Shown here: positions 8,875 to 17,926 of the stretch, piece after piece | Position numbering within the stretch: the first letter of the stretch is position 1 | Layout: the number at the start of each line of letters is the position of its first letter | Assembly (NCBI GenBank): GCA_014380365.1 | Contig: JACMJZ010000012.1 | Span: 124,001-188,000, forward strand | Direction: 5' to 3' | Source: Pyrinomonadaceae bacterium | Lineage (GTDB): Bacteria; Acidobacteriota; Blastocatellia; Pyrinomonadales; Pyrinomonadaceae | Length of the DNA: 64,000 bases | Program-made: the position numbers and the translations under genes | Notes under the pieces: generated by a model | What the model was told of the DNA's origin: nothing | Seen by the model: the letters and a program-made list of their open reading frames with translations, nothing else | The model's database searches: none

Positions 8875-8912
8875 TTGGTTTTGCTCCTCTGAAAAATGAA
8901 AAATCAATACTA

Positions 8913-9851
8913 CTAAGAAACGCCGAGGTTCGCGGCTGCGCTTTTCAAACTCGCCGTATCCTCGACATTGAAACACTTAACTTCCCGACTGATCTGTCGC
9001 ATTAAGCCAGTCAATACTTTTCCCGGCCCAACTTCCACGAAGGTATCAACACCTTCCCGAATCAACAACTCTATCGACTGGAGCCAGCGTACGGGAGACG
9101 AAACCTGCCTCACCAAAGCGTCGCGCGCTTCAGCCGGGCTTGTGATCGCTGCCGCATCAACATTCGTAACCACCGGAACCTTCAGTTCATCGAGCGCCAG
9201 CGCTTCAAGGTCCTCAGCTAATCGATCCTGAGCCGGCATCATCAAACTGCAGTGAAACGGCGCGCTCACGTTCAACTTCAAAACCCGCTTGGCGCCGCGC
9301 GTCTTTAGCAGTTCACTGGCCCGGTCAATTGCCTCGGTGTGCCCGGCGATAACGACCTGGCTCGGCGAATTAATATTCGCCGGAGCGCAAACTTGTTTCT
9401 GGCTCGCTTCGACGCAGACAGCTTCAATATCCTTCAACTCGGCGCCAATCACCGCTGCCATCGCTCCCACGCCCGGCGGCACCGCCTCCTGCATGTAACG
9501 ACCGCGCGCCCGCACAGTTCGAATTGCGTCCGTGCGCGAAAGCGACTGTGCCCCGACCAGCGCCGAGTATTCGCCGAGACTGTGCCCGGCTACATAATCC
9601 GGAGTTGGAAACCCTTCCGACTCCAACACGCGAAGCACGACGACCGAGACTGCGAGTATTGCAGGCTGCGTGTTCTCAGTAAGCTGTAATTCTTCGGGCG
9701 AGCCTTCGAAGCAGAGCCGCGACACCGAAAAGTGGAGCGCGTCATTCAGTTCTTCAAAGATCCGCGCAGCGACGGGAAAATTCTCAACCAGATTCTTTCC
9801 CATTCCCGGATGCTGCGAACCCTGCCCGGGAAAAATGTAAGCCAATGTCAT
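8913..9851 (-). CDS. fabD: Malonyl-CoA:ACP transacylase
   Basis: Transfers malonyl groups from CoA to ACP, supplying the extender unit for FabH and FabF. 312 residues, standard. The oxyanion motif FPGQGSQ is at the N-terminus, the nucleophile Ser91 lies in [13 protein letters not shown], and the catalytic His is near residue 198 in [10 protein letters not shown]. The C-terminal [16 protein letters not shown] is typical. It starts ATG at 9851, 25 bp after fabH, and is followed by acpP. All are on the minus strand with short gaps, so co-transcription is likely. Confidence 0.96.
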   Translation of the reverse strand: MTLAYIFPGQGSQHPGMGKNLVENFPVAARIFEELNDALHFSVSRLCFEGSPEELQLTENTQPAILAVSVVVLRVLESEGFPTPDYVAGHSLGEYSALVGAQSLSRTDAIRTVRARGRYMQEAVPPGVGAMAAVIGAELKDIEAVCVEASQKQVCAPANINSPSQVVIAGHTEAIDRASELLKTRGAKRVLKLNVSAPFHCSLMMPAQDRLAEDLEALALDELKVPVVTNVDAAAITSPAEARDALVRQVSSPVRWLQSIELLIREGVDTFVEVGPGKVLTGLMRQISREVKCFNVEDTASLKSAAANLGVS

Positions 9852-9876
9852 TGCCGATTTTCGATTGCCAATGCCG

Positions 9877-10863
9877 TCACCAGCGCAGGAGCACGCCGCC
9901 CCACGTCACACCGCCGCCAAATGAAGCCATCAGCACGAGATCGCCCGGGCTGATTTTGCCCGCTTCTACTGACTCGTCCAACCCAATGGGGATGGAAGCA
10001 GACGAGGTGTTGCCGTGTTGCGAAATTCCCGAATAGACGCGCTCGCTTTCCACGTTCAGCTTGTTGGCGACGGCGTCTGTGATTCGCTGGTTTGCCTGAT
10101 GCGGAATAAAAAGTTTGACGTCTTCAGCGCTAAGCCCGGCCTCTTCCAGTACCTCGCGCGAAATGTCAGCCATCGAACGAACCGCTACTTTAAAGAGTTC
10201 GTTACCCTTCATCTTAAAAAAGTGATCGCCCGCTGCCAGCGTCTCTGCGGTTGGCTTCCGTCGCGTTCCGCCGCCCGGCGAGTAAAGCTGTTCAAGGTAC
10301 CTGCCGTCTGACCTTATTCGCGCTGCCAGGATTCCGCGATCGCCTTCGACCGCGCCGACTACGGCCGCCCCCGCGCCATCACCGAATAGAACGCAAGTCT
10401 GGCGATCGGTGTAATCGACATAGCGCGTCAAGACCTCCGCGCCGATGACGAGTGCGTACTTTGTTTGTCCCGTCCGAATCATCGCATCCGCCAGAGTCAA
10501 TCCATACAAAAACCCCGAGCAGGCGGCGACAAGGTCCATCGCTGCGGCTTTGTTCGCGCCCAACTCCGCTTGAATGATGCAGCCGGTGGATGGAAGTATT
10601 TGATCAGGGGAAACTGTGGCGCAGAGTATCAGGTCGATATCTTCGGCTTGCAGGCCCGCACGTTCGATAGCCTGCCGTCCGGCGCGCACGGCGAATTGGG
10701 AAGTATATTCCTCGGGCGCCGCCTTGCGTCGCTGCTTGATCCCTGTACGCGTAGTGATCCAGTCGTCAGACGTCTCCACCATCGTCGCCAGATCAGCGTT
10801 CGTTAGGATGCCCTCCGGGTAGGAATGCCCGGTGCCGAGTATGCCGGCTCGCGTAGTTACCAT
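9877..10863 (-). CDS. fabH: Beta-ketoacyl-ACP synthase III
   Basis: Initiates fatty acid synthesis by condensing an acyl-CoA primer with malonyl-ACP. 328 residues. The Cys-His-Asn triad is visible: Cys115 in MDLVAACSGFLYGL, His in IPHQANQRI near residue 253, and Asn in QHGNTSSASIPIGL near 283. The GDGAGAAVVG loop is present. It follows plsX across a family-A repeat and precedes fabD by 25 bp. The primer specificity (straight or branched) cannot be read from the sequence by eye. Confidence 0.96.
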   Translation of the reverse strand: MVTTRAGILGTGHSYPEGILTNADLATMVETSDDWITTRTGIKQRRKAAPEEYTSQFAVRAGRQAIERAGLQAEDIDLILCATVSPDQILPSTGCIIQAELGANKAAAMDLVAACSGFLYGLTLADAMIRTGQTKYALVIGAEVLTRYVDYTDRQTCVLFGDGAGAAVVGAVEGDRGILAARIRSDGRYLEQLYSPGGGTRRKPTAETLAAGDHFFKMKGNELFKVAVRSMADISREVLEEAGLSAEDVKLFIPHQANQRITDAVANKLNVESERVYSGISQHGNTSSASIPIGLDESVEAGKISPGDLVLMASFGGGVTWGGVLLRW

Positions 10864-10935
10864 TTATTCACTCAGTTAAGGATTGGCGGTAATACTATCC
10901 AGAAGCATTCAGAAAGCCAAGGAACGCTAACGCGT

Positions 10936-11010
10936 AAGCAGTTTAGAGTACAAACTTTAGATTGCGTTTTTGGACGCTTAGCAAGCTAAAGCTTGTACTC
11001 TAAACTGCTT
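10936..11010. repeat. Composite inverted repeat, family A
   Basis: Left arm AAGCAGTTTAGAGTACAAAC (10936-10955). Right arm GCTTGTACTCTAAACTGCTT (10991-11010) preceded by GCAAGCTAAA. The two are almost perfect inverse copies. The right arm supplies the plsX stop codon. Confidence 0.88.
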
Positions 11011-12076
11011 GCGCCTCGACCAATGTATGCCGGGCGTTGGTTTCGGCGATTCCAGCCTCTATCGCTGCGCCAGCTCGACTCTCGGAAAACTCTTTCACGT
11101 TCCGAATCGCGTTTCTTATCGCTCTGGAATTCGAGCTGCCGTGACCGATTATCACTATTTGTCTAACGCCGAGCAGCGGCGCTCCCCCGTGTTCTGAATA
11201 GTCGAGCCGCTTCTTGATATTTCGAAACGCCGGCTTCGCCAGCATTGCTCCCGCCTTCGTCACGGCTGAAGCGGTCAGCTCTCGTTTGATCATCGAGAGC
11301 ATAGCGTCCGTTAGGCCTTCGGAAAGCTTCAGCATCACGTTTCCCGTAAAGCCGTCAGTGACGATGACATCCACGGCGCCGGAAAAGACATCCCGCCCTT
11401 CGACGTTTCCCATAAAGTTCAAACTCGACATTTCCCGCAACAGCGGAAAAGCTTCTTTGGTCAGGTCGTTACCCTTGGCTTCCTCTTCACCGATGCTCAT
11501 CAGCCCAACCACTGGCCCGATTGTGCCCAACACCGCCCGCGAATAAGCGTCGCCCATGATAGCAAACTGAACAAGGTGGTGTGGTTTGCACTCGGAATTC
11601 GCTCCCACATCCAGTAACAGCGTGGGCTTGGTCGATTTCGTCGGAATCAGCGCAGCCAAAGCAGGACGATCAACACCAGGCAGCATCCCGAGGACCATCT
11701 TTGCCGTGGCCATCGCAGCCCCTGTATTGCCGGCGGAAATGAAACCATCCGCCTTTCCTTCCTTAACCAGCCGCGTACCAACTCTCAAAGAACTTTTCTT
11801 CTTGCGCCTCACGGAACTGGCTACCGGTTCCCCCATGCCAATCACTTCGGCAGCCTCTACTAACTCGATACCCCGATCTCCGTCGCCGCGCCATCCGCAG
11901 CGGCGAAGTTCAGGCTCGACCTTTTCGGGTTGCCCGACAAGAATTACGGTAACGCCGAAATCCCTGGCGGCCGCCAGCGCGCCGTCAATCTCAGGGTGCG
12001 GCGCGTGGTCGCTTCCCATCGCGTCGAGAACGACTTTTCCCGTCAGTCGGGCTTCATTCTTCGACTGGTTTCGCAC
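11000..12076 (-). CDS. plsX: Phosphate acyltransferase PlsX
   Basis: Makes acyl-phosphate from acyl-ACP, the first step of the PlsX/PlsY route to phosphatidic acid. Motifs: VVLDAMGSDHAPHPEIDGA at the N-terminus, SAGNTGAAMATAKMVLGMLPGVDRPALAALIPT, and DGFTGNVMLKLSEG. I place the start at the GTG at 12076 (358 residues, near family length). An ATG at 12145 is also in frame, but it would overlap the end of rpmF by 49 bp and adds residues without family character. The final codons and TAG lie in a family-A repeat. rpmF-plsX-fabH is a widely conserved order. Confidence 0.93.
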   Translation of the reverse strand: MRNQSKNEARLTGKVVLDAMGSDHAPHPEIDGALAAARDFGVTVILVGQPEKVEPELRRCGWRGDGDRGIELVEAAEVIGMGEPVASSVRRKKKSSLRVGTRLVKEGKADGFISAGNTGAAMATAKMVLGMLPGVDRPALAALIPTKSTKPTLLLDVGANSECKPHHLVQFAIMGDAYSRAVLGTIGPVVGLMSIGEEEAKGNDLTKEAFPLLREMSSLNFMGNVEGRDVFSGAVDVIVTDGFTGNVMLKLSEGLTDAMLSMIKRELTASAVTKAGAMLAKPAFRNIKKRLDYSEHGGAPLLGVRQIVIIGHGSSNSRAIRNAIRNVKEFSESRAGAAIEAGIAETNARHTLVEAQAV

Positions 12077-12096
12077 AGACGATAGTTCTTGTCGGT

Positions 12097-12279
12097 TTAG
12101 GTTTGTTCCACCTGCACTACCTGGCGACCCTTGTAATGGCCACATTTCGGGCAGACGCGGTGCTGCATGCGGGGCTCCTGGCAGTTCGGGCAGAGAGTTG
12201 GCTGCGGAACTTGCAGGGCATCGTGCGCGCGCCGCTTGCCGCGGCGGGCTTTTGAATGTCGTCGTTTAGGATTTGGCAT
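12097..12279 (-). CDS. rpmF: 50S ribosomal protein L32
   Basis: 60-residue ribosomal protein. Begins MPNPKRRHSKARRGKRRAHD and carries a four-cysteine zinc ribbon, CPNCQEP...CPKCGHYKGR, so it is the zinc-containing form. ATG at 12279 has GGAG 7 bp upstream. It sits between yceD and plsX, the classic arrangement linking ribosome and lipid synthesis. Confidence 0.97.
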   Translation of the reverse strand: MPNPKRRHSKARRGKRRAHDALQVPQPTLCPNCQEPRMQHRVCPKCGHYKGRQVVQVEQT

Positions 12280-12291
12280 AATTGCTCCAGT

Positions 12292-12385
12292 CGTAAATGG
12301 TTAATGGTAAATGGTCAATGGTAGGAACTGGAATCAGCGGCTTCCTGCGTCCATTTACCATTCACTACTTACCATTCACTAGTTC
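12292..12385. repeat. Composite inverted repeat, family C (AATGGTAA type)
   Basis: Left arm 12292-12329 repeats GTAAATGGTTAATGGTAAAT. Right arm 12351-12385 is the inverse, CCATTTACCATTCACTACTT. The yceD C-terminus (LVNGK) and TAG stop are read from the right arm. Confidence 0.8.
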
Positions 12386-12886
12386 TTTCAGTCCCGCCCA
12401 GCGGGGATCAACCTCGTCGCCGCCACAGATGCAATCGGTTGTGTTGCGGTCCACGCCACACGTTGGGCAAACTCCTTTGCAGTTCTCCTGACAAAGCAAG
12501 TGAGTGGGTACGGCCAGCAGCAGCTCTTCCCTCACCAGCTCATCAAGGTCAATCACTTCGCCATCGAAAAGTGAAAGGTCAAGCTCGTCTTCAGTTAACT
12601 CAATTGCCTGCTGCGCCTGATAATCTTCGCGCGTTACGTATTCCAGTTTGAAACGCGAATCAACAGGAAACTCGATTAACTTCAAGCAACGGTCGCACTC
12701 AAGTTGGAGTTGCGCTGCGACTTTACCATCTACCTTTACCCGGTTGCCGTCCCTGCGGACGCGACCTGAAACCACGGGCGGCACCAGCAAATGCACCCAC
12801 TCATCCTGCAGATCCAGCTCGCCCGATCCGTATGCATGAGCAAACTCGCCCATCGCGCCTTCCAGACTTGCAAGCTCAATCCGCAT
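12365..12886 (-). CDS. yceD: YceD/DUF177 family metal-binding protein
   Basis: Small protein nearly always encoded beside rpmF; homologues have been linked to 23S rRNA accumulation. 173 residues from the ATG at 12886, chosen because MRIELASLEG matches the usual family start and is preceded by GAGTGGGA. The diagnostic features are LECDRCLKLIEFPV in the middle and the Cys-rich C-terminus CQENCKGVCPTCGVDRNTTDCIC followed by DPRWAGLKEL. The last residues (VNGK) and the stop codon fall inside an intergenic repeat. A longer frame to 12913 exists but is less likely. Confidence 0.9.
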   Translation of the reverse strand: MRIELASLEGAMGEFAHAYGSGELDLQDEWVHLLVPPVVSGRVRRDGNRVKVDGKVAAQLQLECDRCLKLIEFPVDSRFKLEYVTREDYQAQQAIELTEDELDLSLFDGEVIDLDELVREELLLAVPTHLLCQENCKGVCPTCGVDRNTTDCICGGDEVDPRWAGLKELVNGK

Positions 12887-12962
12887 CGAATCCCACTCTA
12901 TTGCGAATAGCAAAAATCATCAGCTAATGCGCAAAAAAGCCATTATAACTACAGCACCCTGA

Positions 12963-13033
12963 GTGTCAAAGACACCCCCGCTCGTGGCACGTACATCTTG
13001 CCGTGATTCACGGGCGGGACGCCCGTACCACAC
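12963..13033. repeat. Palindromic element, family E
   Basis: On the minus strand this reads GTGGTACGGGCGTCCCGCCC, then GTGAATCACG, GCAAGATG and TACGTGCCAC (12985-13032). It aligns base for base with the copy at 19325-19373, so the family is real. A small GTGTC/GACAC hairpin lies beside it at 12963-12975. Confidence 0.8.
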
Positions 13034-13036
13034 AGT

Positions 13037-14284
13037 CTAACGTCGCCCGGCGTCTAACGGTGTATCGGTCAAGCTGTAGGCGCTCAGTGCATCTTGTCTC
13101 AGCGCTTCCGCCAGACGCCTATCGCCTCCAGTGATGAGTTTCCGCAACCTTGCCGAGGACATGCGAAACGTTGGCCCAACTCCTTCAACTCCCGACGACT
13201 GGCGCTTCTCGTTAGTAGAAACTGTTTTGGAGACGAACCGCCCGGTGCCGGCCTTTTCAAAATATGCCATGGCCCGCGTATTCGCTCCGGCTCGCTCACA
13301 AACCAAACCCAATAGATGAAGAGCTTCGCTATATTCCCCGTCTAGTTCAATCGCTTTCCGCAGATGACGCGTCGCCAGTGAGTCGCGGTTAAGCTGATAA
13401 TACAAACACCCCAGCGCGTAATGCGCCTCAGGTGAATCTTTACTGGCGAGCGCTAACTTAAACTCACGAACCGCTTCCTTCCATTGTTCCTCAGCGACAA
13501 AAAGCCGTCCCAATCCAAAATGCGCAGCAAACGAAGAGCCGCCCAAGCGTGTAGATCTCCGCAGTAACAGTTTGGCGCGTTCCGCGTCGCCTTCATCGGC
13601 GCAAGTTAATCCAAGTAATAACTGTATGCGTTCATCGCCCGGTTCTATTTCGTGCGCCCGGGAAAGGTAATTCCGGGCCTTGCTGGTCTTGCCCGTCTTG
13701 TAAAAATGTTCGCCCAGAAACGAGAGCAAAGGCGCGTTGTTGGGACTCAGCTCGGCCGCCCGTCGCAGCTCGCGCATTCCGCTATTCAGTTGCTCGTCTT
13801 CAATTAAAAGGAACCCTTCATCGACTTGATGCTCAAACGCGGCCCGCTCCGTGCCAAAGAACTTGGCCAGAATTCGGAGACGCAACACTTCACGTCGTTC
13901 ACTCTCCTGCTGCTCCTCAGCATCCTTCTGACATCTATCAATCCACAACCGCTCCAGTCTATCGTTGTCGATGATGCCGTCATCAGTGAGCAGGCCCGCG
14001 AGTGCCTTCACCAGCGCGCGGTCGAAGTGTGAATTTTGCGCCTGGCGTAACAGGAGGTCGAGCGCGCGTTCAAGCTTCTCGGTTAATCGCGTCTGCCGGC
14101 TTTCCAGCCCTGAGATTCTTTCCAGCAGGTGCTCTTCACTCGAGACGCCCGACTCCGCGCTTTCATATCGCGCTGCCGGAGTCTCGACCACAATCATCAG
14201 CCTCGTGCCACAACGGGCGCAGAACTCCTGGCCCAGTGGGTTCGCCGCCAGGCACTTCTGACAATAATGGGAAACTGGAGACAT
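13037..14284 (-). CDS. Zinc-ribbon and tetratricopeptide repeat protein
   Basis: 415 residues, function unknown. The N-terminus is a zinc ribbon: CQKCLAANPLGQEFCARCG (residues about 8-26). A coiled-coil stretch follows (LLERISGLESRQTRLTEKLERALDLLL, about 53-80). From about 165 to 345 there are at least five TPR-like units (for example ELSPNNAPLLSFLGEHFYKTGKTSKARNYLSRAHEIEPG and HYALGCLYYQLNRDSLATRHLRKAIELDGEYSEALHLLG). No signal peptide, so probably a cytoplasmic scaffold. It lies between hbd and yceD on the same strand. The start ATG at 14284 is only a few bases from the edge of a CAGTGG-type repeat. Confidence 0.8.
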   Translation of the reverse strand: MSPVSHYCQKCLAANPLGQEFCARCGTRLMIVVETPAARYESAESGVSSEEHLLERISGLESRQTRLTEKLERALDLLLRQAQNSHFDRALVKALAGLLTDDGIIDNDRLERLWIDRCQKDAEEQQESERREVLRLRILAKFFGTERAAFEHQVDEGFLLIEDEQLNSGMRELRRAAELSPNNAPLLSFLGEHFYKTGKTSKARNYLSRAHEIEPGDERIQLLLGLTCADEGDAERAKLLLRRSTRLGGSSFAAHFGLGRLFVAEEQWKEAVREFKLALASKDSPEAHYALGCLYYQLNRDSLATRHLRKAIELDGEYSEALHLLGLVCERAGANTRAMAYFEKAGTGRFVSKTVSTNEKRQSSGVEGVGPTFRMSSARLRKLITGGDRRLAEALRQDALSAYSLTDTPLDAGRR

Positions 14285-14286
14285 TT

Positions 14287-14400
14287 GGATAGTGGTCTGT
14301 AGTCAGTGGTCGGTGGTCAGTAGTCAGTGGTCAGTAGTCGTCATTGTTTGGGCAAAAGTAGAACTGACCACTGGCCACTGACCACTGGCCACTGTCAGTA
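14287..14400. repeat. Composite inverted repeat, family C (CAGTGGTC type)
   Basis: Left arm 14290-14340 is a run of AGTCAGTGGTCAGT-like units. Right arm 14363-14400 is the inverse (CTGACCACTGGCCACTGACC). It spans the gap between the TPR gene start and the hbd stop, and the hbd TGA is inside the right arm. Confidence 0.8.
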
Positions 14401-15240
14401 CTCATAAAACCCGCGTCCGGTCTTCTTTCCCAACCAGCCCGCGTCCACATACTGCTTCAGTAATGGGCAAGCCCGATACTTGGGATCGCCAAAGCCGTCG
14501 TACAAAACATTAAGTATTGCCAGACAAACGTCAAGGCCGATGAAGTCCGCGAGCGCGAGCGGTCCCATGGGATGGTTCATTCCCAGCTTCATAATTCCGT
14601 CGATGCTTTCCCGCGTGGCAACTCCTTCGTAAAGCGTGAAAATCGCCTCGTTGATCATAGGCATCAGGACGCGGTTGGAAACAAAACCCGGCGAGTCGTT
14701 GCAGTCGAGCGCAGTCTTGCCGAGTTTTTCCGTGAGTCCCCGCACTTTTTCATACGTCTCATTCGACGTAGCAATTCCGCGGATAACTTCAACCAGCTTC
14801 ATCACCGGCACCGGGTTCATGAAGTGCATGCCGATAACTCTGTCAGGTCGTTGAGTGGTCGCCGCCAGCTTGGTAATTGAAATCGACGAAGTGTTGGACG
14901 CCAGAATGGATTCAGATGGCGCGATGGAATCGAGCGCCTTGAAGATTTCGGTCTTCACTTTCAAGTCCTCGGTTACAGCTTCAATTACAAAAGACGCTCC
15001 GCTCAAATCCTCAAGCTTTGTTGTCGTCGAGATGCGTCCGATGACGATCTGCTTCTCTTCCGCGCTCAACCGTTCCTTGTCCACATCGCGCTGAAGACTC
15101 TTATCAATGGCGTTCAGTCCGCGCTGCAAAAACTCATCCTGCACATCGCGCATGACAACGCTGTAGCCAGCACGCGCCGCCACCTGGGCAATTCCATTGC
15201 CCATCGTTCCAGATCCAACTACTCCAATGATTTCGCTCAT
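14395..15240 (-). CDS. hbd: 3-hydroxybutyryl-CoA dehydrogenase
   Basis: NAD(P)-dependent oxidation/reduction between 3-hydroxyacyl-CoA and acetoacetyl-CoA. 281 residues from the ATG at 15240 (MSEIIGVVGSGTMGNGIAQ, a Rossmann GxGxxG). The catalytic His139 and Glu are in GMHFMNPVPVMKLVEVI, and the C-terminal domain shows NDSPGFVSNRVLMPMINEAI and GMNHPMGPLALADFIGLD. An ATG five codons upstream lies in the family-D repeat and is less likely. The partner thiolase is directly upstream on the same strand. Together they could serve beta-oxidation or C4 (hydroxybutyrate) metabolism. The TGA stop is within a CAGTGG-type repeat. Confidence 0.94.
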   Translation of the reverse strand: MSEIIGVVGSGTMGNGIAQVAARAGYSVVMRDVQDEFLQRGLNAIDKSLQRDVDKERLSAEEKQIVIGRISTTTKLEDLSGASFVIEAVTEDLKVKTEIFKALDSIAPSESILASNTSSISITKLAATTQRPDRVIGMHFMNPVPVMKLVEVIRGIATSNETYEKVRGLTEKLGKTALDCNDSPGFVSNRVLMPMINEAIFTLYEGVATRESIDGIMKLGMNHPMGPLALADFIGLDVCLAILNVLYDGFGDPKYRACPLLKQYVDAGWLGKKTGRGFYEY

Positions 15241-15242
15241 AT

Positions 15243-15328
15243 GTAGGACAGACATTCCTGTCTGTCTATTTGTTACAGCACGTGACAGTGATAGTAATCG
15301 AATGAACAGGCAAGAATGCCTGTCCTAC
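15243..15328. repeat. Composite inverted repeat, family D
   Basis: Left arm GTAGGACAGACATTCCTGTC (15243-15262), itself palindromic. Right arm GAATGCCTGTCCTAC (15314-15328) preceded by GAACAGGCAA. The thiolase stop codon abuts the right arm. A half copy ends fpg at 20641. Confidence 0.82.
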
Positions 15329-16519
15329 CTACCGCTCCACAGCCATAGCCACCGCGTTGCCGCCGCCGAGACAGAGCGAAATAACACCGCGATGCGCGTC
15401 CCGGCGTTTCAACTCATAAAGCATCGTCGTCAACAACCGCGACCCCGACTGGCCTATCGCGTGACCCATGGCGACCGCTCCACCGTTCACATTCACCCGC
15501 GTCGGATCCAAACTCAGTTCCTTCATGATTGCGACCGCTTGCACGGAGAAGGCTTCGTTCAATTCGATCAGATCAACTTCACCAATCGCCCAACCTGCTT
15601 TTCGCAATACTTTCCGAATCGCTTCGACTGGCGCCATCATCACCAATGCCGGCTCGATCCCGGAGGTCGCCTGCGCCACTATCCGCGCCATTGGCTCGAC
15701 TCCCAGCGACTTTGCCCGGTCCCGCGAGGTGACCACGACTGCCGAAGCGCCGTCATTAACTCCGGGCGCGTTACCCGCTGTCACGGTCCCGCCTTCCTTC
15801 TTGAATGCCGGCTTCAATTTTCCCAGCGCCTCGAGCGACGTATCTTCACGCACAGTTTCGTCAGTATCGAAAACTACTGCCGCGCCCTTTCTCTGAGGAA
15901 TTTCGACAGGCACTATTTCTTCCTTGAATCTTCCTTCCTTGATCGCCGCCGCAGCTTTGCGATGGGAGTTCAACGCATATTCATCCTGCTCCGCACGACT
16001 CACGTCAAACTTTTCCGCTACCACTTCACCGGTACAGCCCATGTGGTAGTCGTTGTAAGCGTCCCAAAGACCGTCGTGAATCATTGCATCGACCAGCACG
16101 CCGTTGCCTAGGCGATAACCTTCGCGGCCTTTGGGAATCAGATATGGAGCGTTGGACATCGACTCCATTCCACCGGCCACAACCATATCCGTATCGCCGA
16201 GTTGGATGCCCTGGGCGGCCATCATCACGGCCTTAAGTCCGGAGCCGCAGACCTTATTTACTGTCACCGCCGAGACCGCCGGCAGCAGGCCTCCGCGCAA
16301 AGCCGCTTGCCGCGCCGGATTCTGGCCCAGCCCAGCCTGGATGACACAACCCATGATCACTTCATCAATCTCTTCCGCCGCGACGCCTGCGCGCGTGACG
16401 CTTTCGCGAACGACAATCGCGCCCAAGTCTGTTGCGGTGAATCCCTTTAGCGAGCCCAGAAACTTCCCAACCGGCGTTCTGGCCGCGCTGATGATCACCG
16501 CTTCCCGAGTTTCACTCAT
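15329..16519 (-). CDS. Acetyl-CoA acetyltransferase (thiolase)
   Basis: Condenses two acetyl-CoA or cleaves acetoacetyl-CoA. 396 residues, typical. The acyl-enzyme Cys91 is in [17 protein letters not shown], the His in [16 protein letters not shown], and the second Cys in [14 protein letters not shown] at the C-terminus. ATG at 16519 has GGGAG upstream. It precedes hbd on the same strand, with a family-D repeat between. Sequence alone does not separate biosynthetic (PhaA/AtoB) from degradative use. With hbd and etfBA nearby, short-chain acyl-CoA turnover is a reasonable inference. Confidence 0.94.
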   Translation of the reverse strand: MSETREAVIISAARTPVGKFLGSLKGFTATDLGAIVVRESVTRAGVAAEEIDEVIMGCVIQAGLGQNPARQAALRGGLLPAVSAVTVNKVCGSGLKAVMMAAQGIQLGDTDMVVAGGMESMSNAPYLIPKGREGYRLGNGVLVDAMIHDGLWDAYNDYHMGCTGEVVAEKFDVSRAEQDEYALNSHRKAAAAIKEGRFKEEIVPVEIPQRKGAAVVFDTDETVREDTSLEALGKLKPAFKKEGGTVTAGNAPGVNDGASAVVVTSRDRAKSLGVEPMARIVAQATSGIEPALVMMAPVEAIRKVLRKAGWAIGEVDLIELNEAFSVQAVAIMKELSLDPTRVNVNGGAVAMGHAIGQSGSRLLTTMLYELKRRDAHRGVISLCLGGGNAVAMAVER

Positions 16520-16621
16520 CAGTTACTCCCTAACTGCTCTAAAAGCTCTCTTCCAAATATTTGTCTGTTTACGATTTACTATTTACCCGCAGGGGTGTCA
16601 AGGAACCCCATTCCGCGGCGG

Positions 16622-16704
16622 GGGCCTGTAGTTCAGAGTTCAAGCTTTAGCTTGCAGCTTCCGCAACCGGGCAACCTGAAGGTTGTACTCTGAATTACAG
16701 GCCC
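16622..16704. repeat. Composite inverted repeat, family A
   Basis: Arms GGGCCTGTAGTTCAGAGTTC (from 16622) and GTACTCTGAATTACAGGCCC (to 16704), with inner CAAGCTTTAGCTTG and CAACCTGAAGGTTG mini-palindromes. It lies in the divergent gap between thiolase and the nucleotidyltransferase. Confidence 0.85.
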
Positions 16705-16720
16705 TAACCGAGGTGCTGAA

Positions 16721-16750
16721 TTGATAAGCTTCACAACCGTCTGTTAGACT
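16721..16750 (+). promoter_or_regulatory. Candidate sigma-70-like promoter for the nucleotidyltransferase gene
   Basis: TTGATA at 16721-16726 and TAGACT at 16745-16750 with an 18-bp spacer. It lies about 45 bp upstream of the ATG at 16795. Only moderate match to consensus. Confidence 0.35.
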
Positions 16751-16794
16751 CGTTCTGCTATTCAACCTTCAAACCAACATTTCAATAATCAAAC

Positions 16795-17850
16795 ATGCAA
16801 GCACTAATTCTAGCCGGCGGCAAAGGCACCCGACTGCGCCCGCTGACTGTTTACACACCCAAGCCGATTGTGCCGATCTGCAATCGCCCGTTTCTCCTTT
16901 ACCAGATCGATACGCTGCGCCGCGCCGGCATCACCGATATCACGCTCTCACTTTCGTATCAGCCCGATAAGATCGAGCAACTTCTCGGCGACGGCTCCGC
17001 GTATGGCGTCAAGCTGAAGTACACGGTCGAGCCGCAACCGATGGGCACAGCCGGCGCTTACAAATTTGCTGAAGACCTGATTCGCGAGCCCACTGTCGTA
17101 TTCAATGGCGATATCCTGACGGACCTGGATCTTAAAGCCGTTATCCGCGAGCACACCGAACACCAGGCAACTGCGACGATAGTTTTGACTCCAGTTGAGA
17201 ATCCCTCCGCGTACGGACTGGTTGAGACGGAAAGCGATGGAAGCATCCGTCGGTTTCTCGAAAAACCAAAGGCTGACGAAATCACTTGCAACACTATCAA
17301 CGCCGGGACATACATCCTGGAACCCAAAGTGCTCGACTTGATTCCAACCGGCGAAAACCACTCCTTTGAGTACGGCCTTTTTCCAGAACTCTTGAATCGA
17401 AAAGAAACATTCTTTGCGCATATCGCGCCGCGCACCTACTGGATCGACATCGGCACTCCGGAGCGTTACCTCCAGGTGCATCAGGATCTGCTGGGAAACA
17501 AAGTGGGCCGGATTCATCTGAAAGACCGGCGAGGTACTTTCGATTCAGCAACAGCCGCCGAGCTGGACGACCTCTCGGTAATCGGTGACGACTGCCAGAT
17601 CAAACCCGGCGCTCAGGTAATCAACTCCGTCCTGGGTAAGGGATGCTTTTTGGAGGAACGGGCGCGAGTGGAGAATTCCGTAATCTGGCCCCACACGCGT
17701 CTGGGCACCGCGGCGGTGGTCTCGGGCGCAATCGTCGGGCGGGGTTGTCATATTGGACGTTCCGCGGTTGTCGGCCCAGGCTCTGTCCTCGGCGATAAGA
17801 CTTCACTAACCGACTACACAATCACCGGTCAAGTGTCCGACAAACTTTAG
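16795..17850 (+). CDS. NDP-sugar pyrophosphorylase (mannose-1-phosphate guanylyltransferase-like)
   Basis: Transfers a nucleotide to a sugar-1-phosphate to make an activated sugar. 351 residues. The nucleotidyltransferase domain starts MQALILAGGKGTRLRPLTVYTPKPIVPICN (signature at residues 8-18), followed by EPQPMGTAGA, VFNGDILTDLD (metal-binding Asp) and INAGTYILEP. Residues about 250-345 form a left-handed beta-helix of hexapeptide-like repeats. The exact nucleotide and sugar cannot be assigned by eye. The next gene is a phosphohexomutase that would make its substrate. The C-terminal SDKL and TAG come from a family-A' repeat. Confidence 0.88.
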   Translation: MQALILAGGKGTRLRPLTVYTPKPIVPICNRPFLLYQIDTLRRAGITDITLSLSYQPDKIEQLLGDGSAYGVKLKYTVEPQPMGTAGAYKFAEDLIREPTVVFNGDILTDLDLKAVIREHTEHQATATIVLTPVENPSAYGLVETESDGSIRRFLEKPKADEITCNTINAGTYILEPKVLDLIPTGENHSFEYGLFPELLNRKETFFAHIAPRTYWIDIGTPERYLQVHQDLLGNKVGRIHLKDRRGTFDSATAAELDDLSVIGDDCQIKPGAQVINSVLGKGCFLEERARVENSVIWPHTRLGTAAVVSGAIVGRGCHIGRSAVVGPGSVLGDKTSLTDYTITGQVSDKL

Positions 17851-17908
17851 TTTGTCGGGAGGTCCGCAACCGGGCCGGGTCAACAAACTGAAGTTTGTCG
17901 GACAACGG
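17831..17908. repeat. Composite inverted repeat, family A' (GTCCGACAAACT type)
   Basis: Left arm GTCCGACAAACTTTAGTTTG (from 17835). Right arm AACAAACTGAAGTTTGTCGG (17882-17901) running into ACAACGG. It supplies the stop of the nucleotidyltransferase. A related copy is at 19714-19772. Confidence 0.82.
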
Positions 17909-17926
17909 TCGGGCTTCCGTTTTGAA

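Noticed and set aside
12077-12145. Longer plsX start at 12145
   Set aside because: It would overlap rpmF by 49 bp and adds residues unlike PlsX; the GTG at 12076 fits the family length.
14287-14400. Short repeated words (CAGTGGTC) resembling a CRISPR array
   Set aside because: Units are about 7-14 bp, there are no unique spacers, the string is inverted on the other side, and no cas genes are present.
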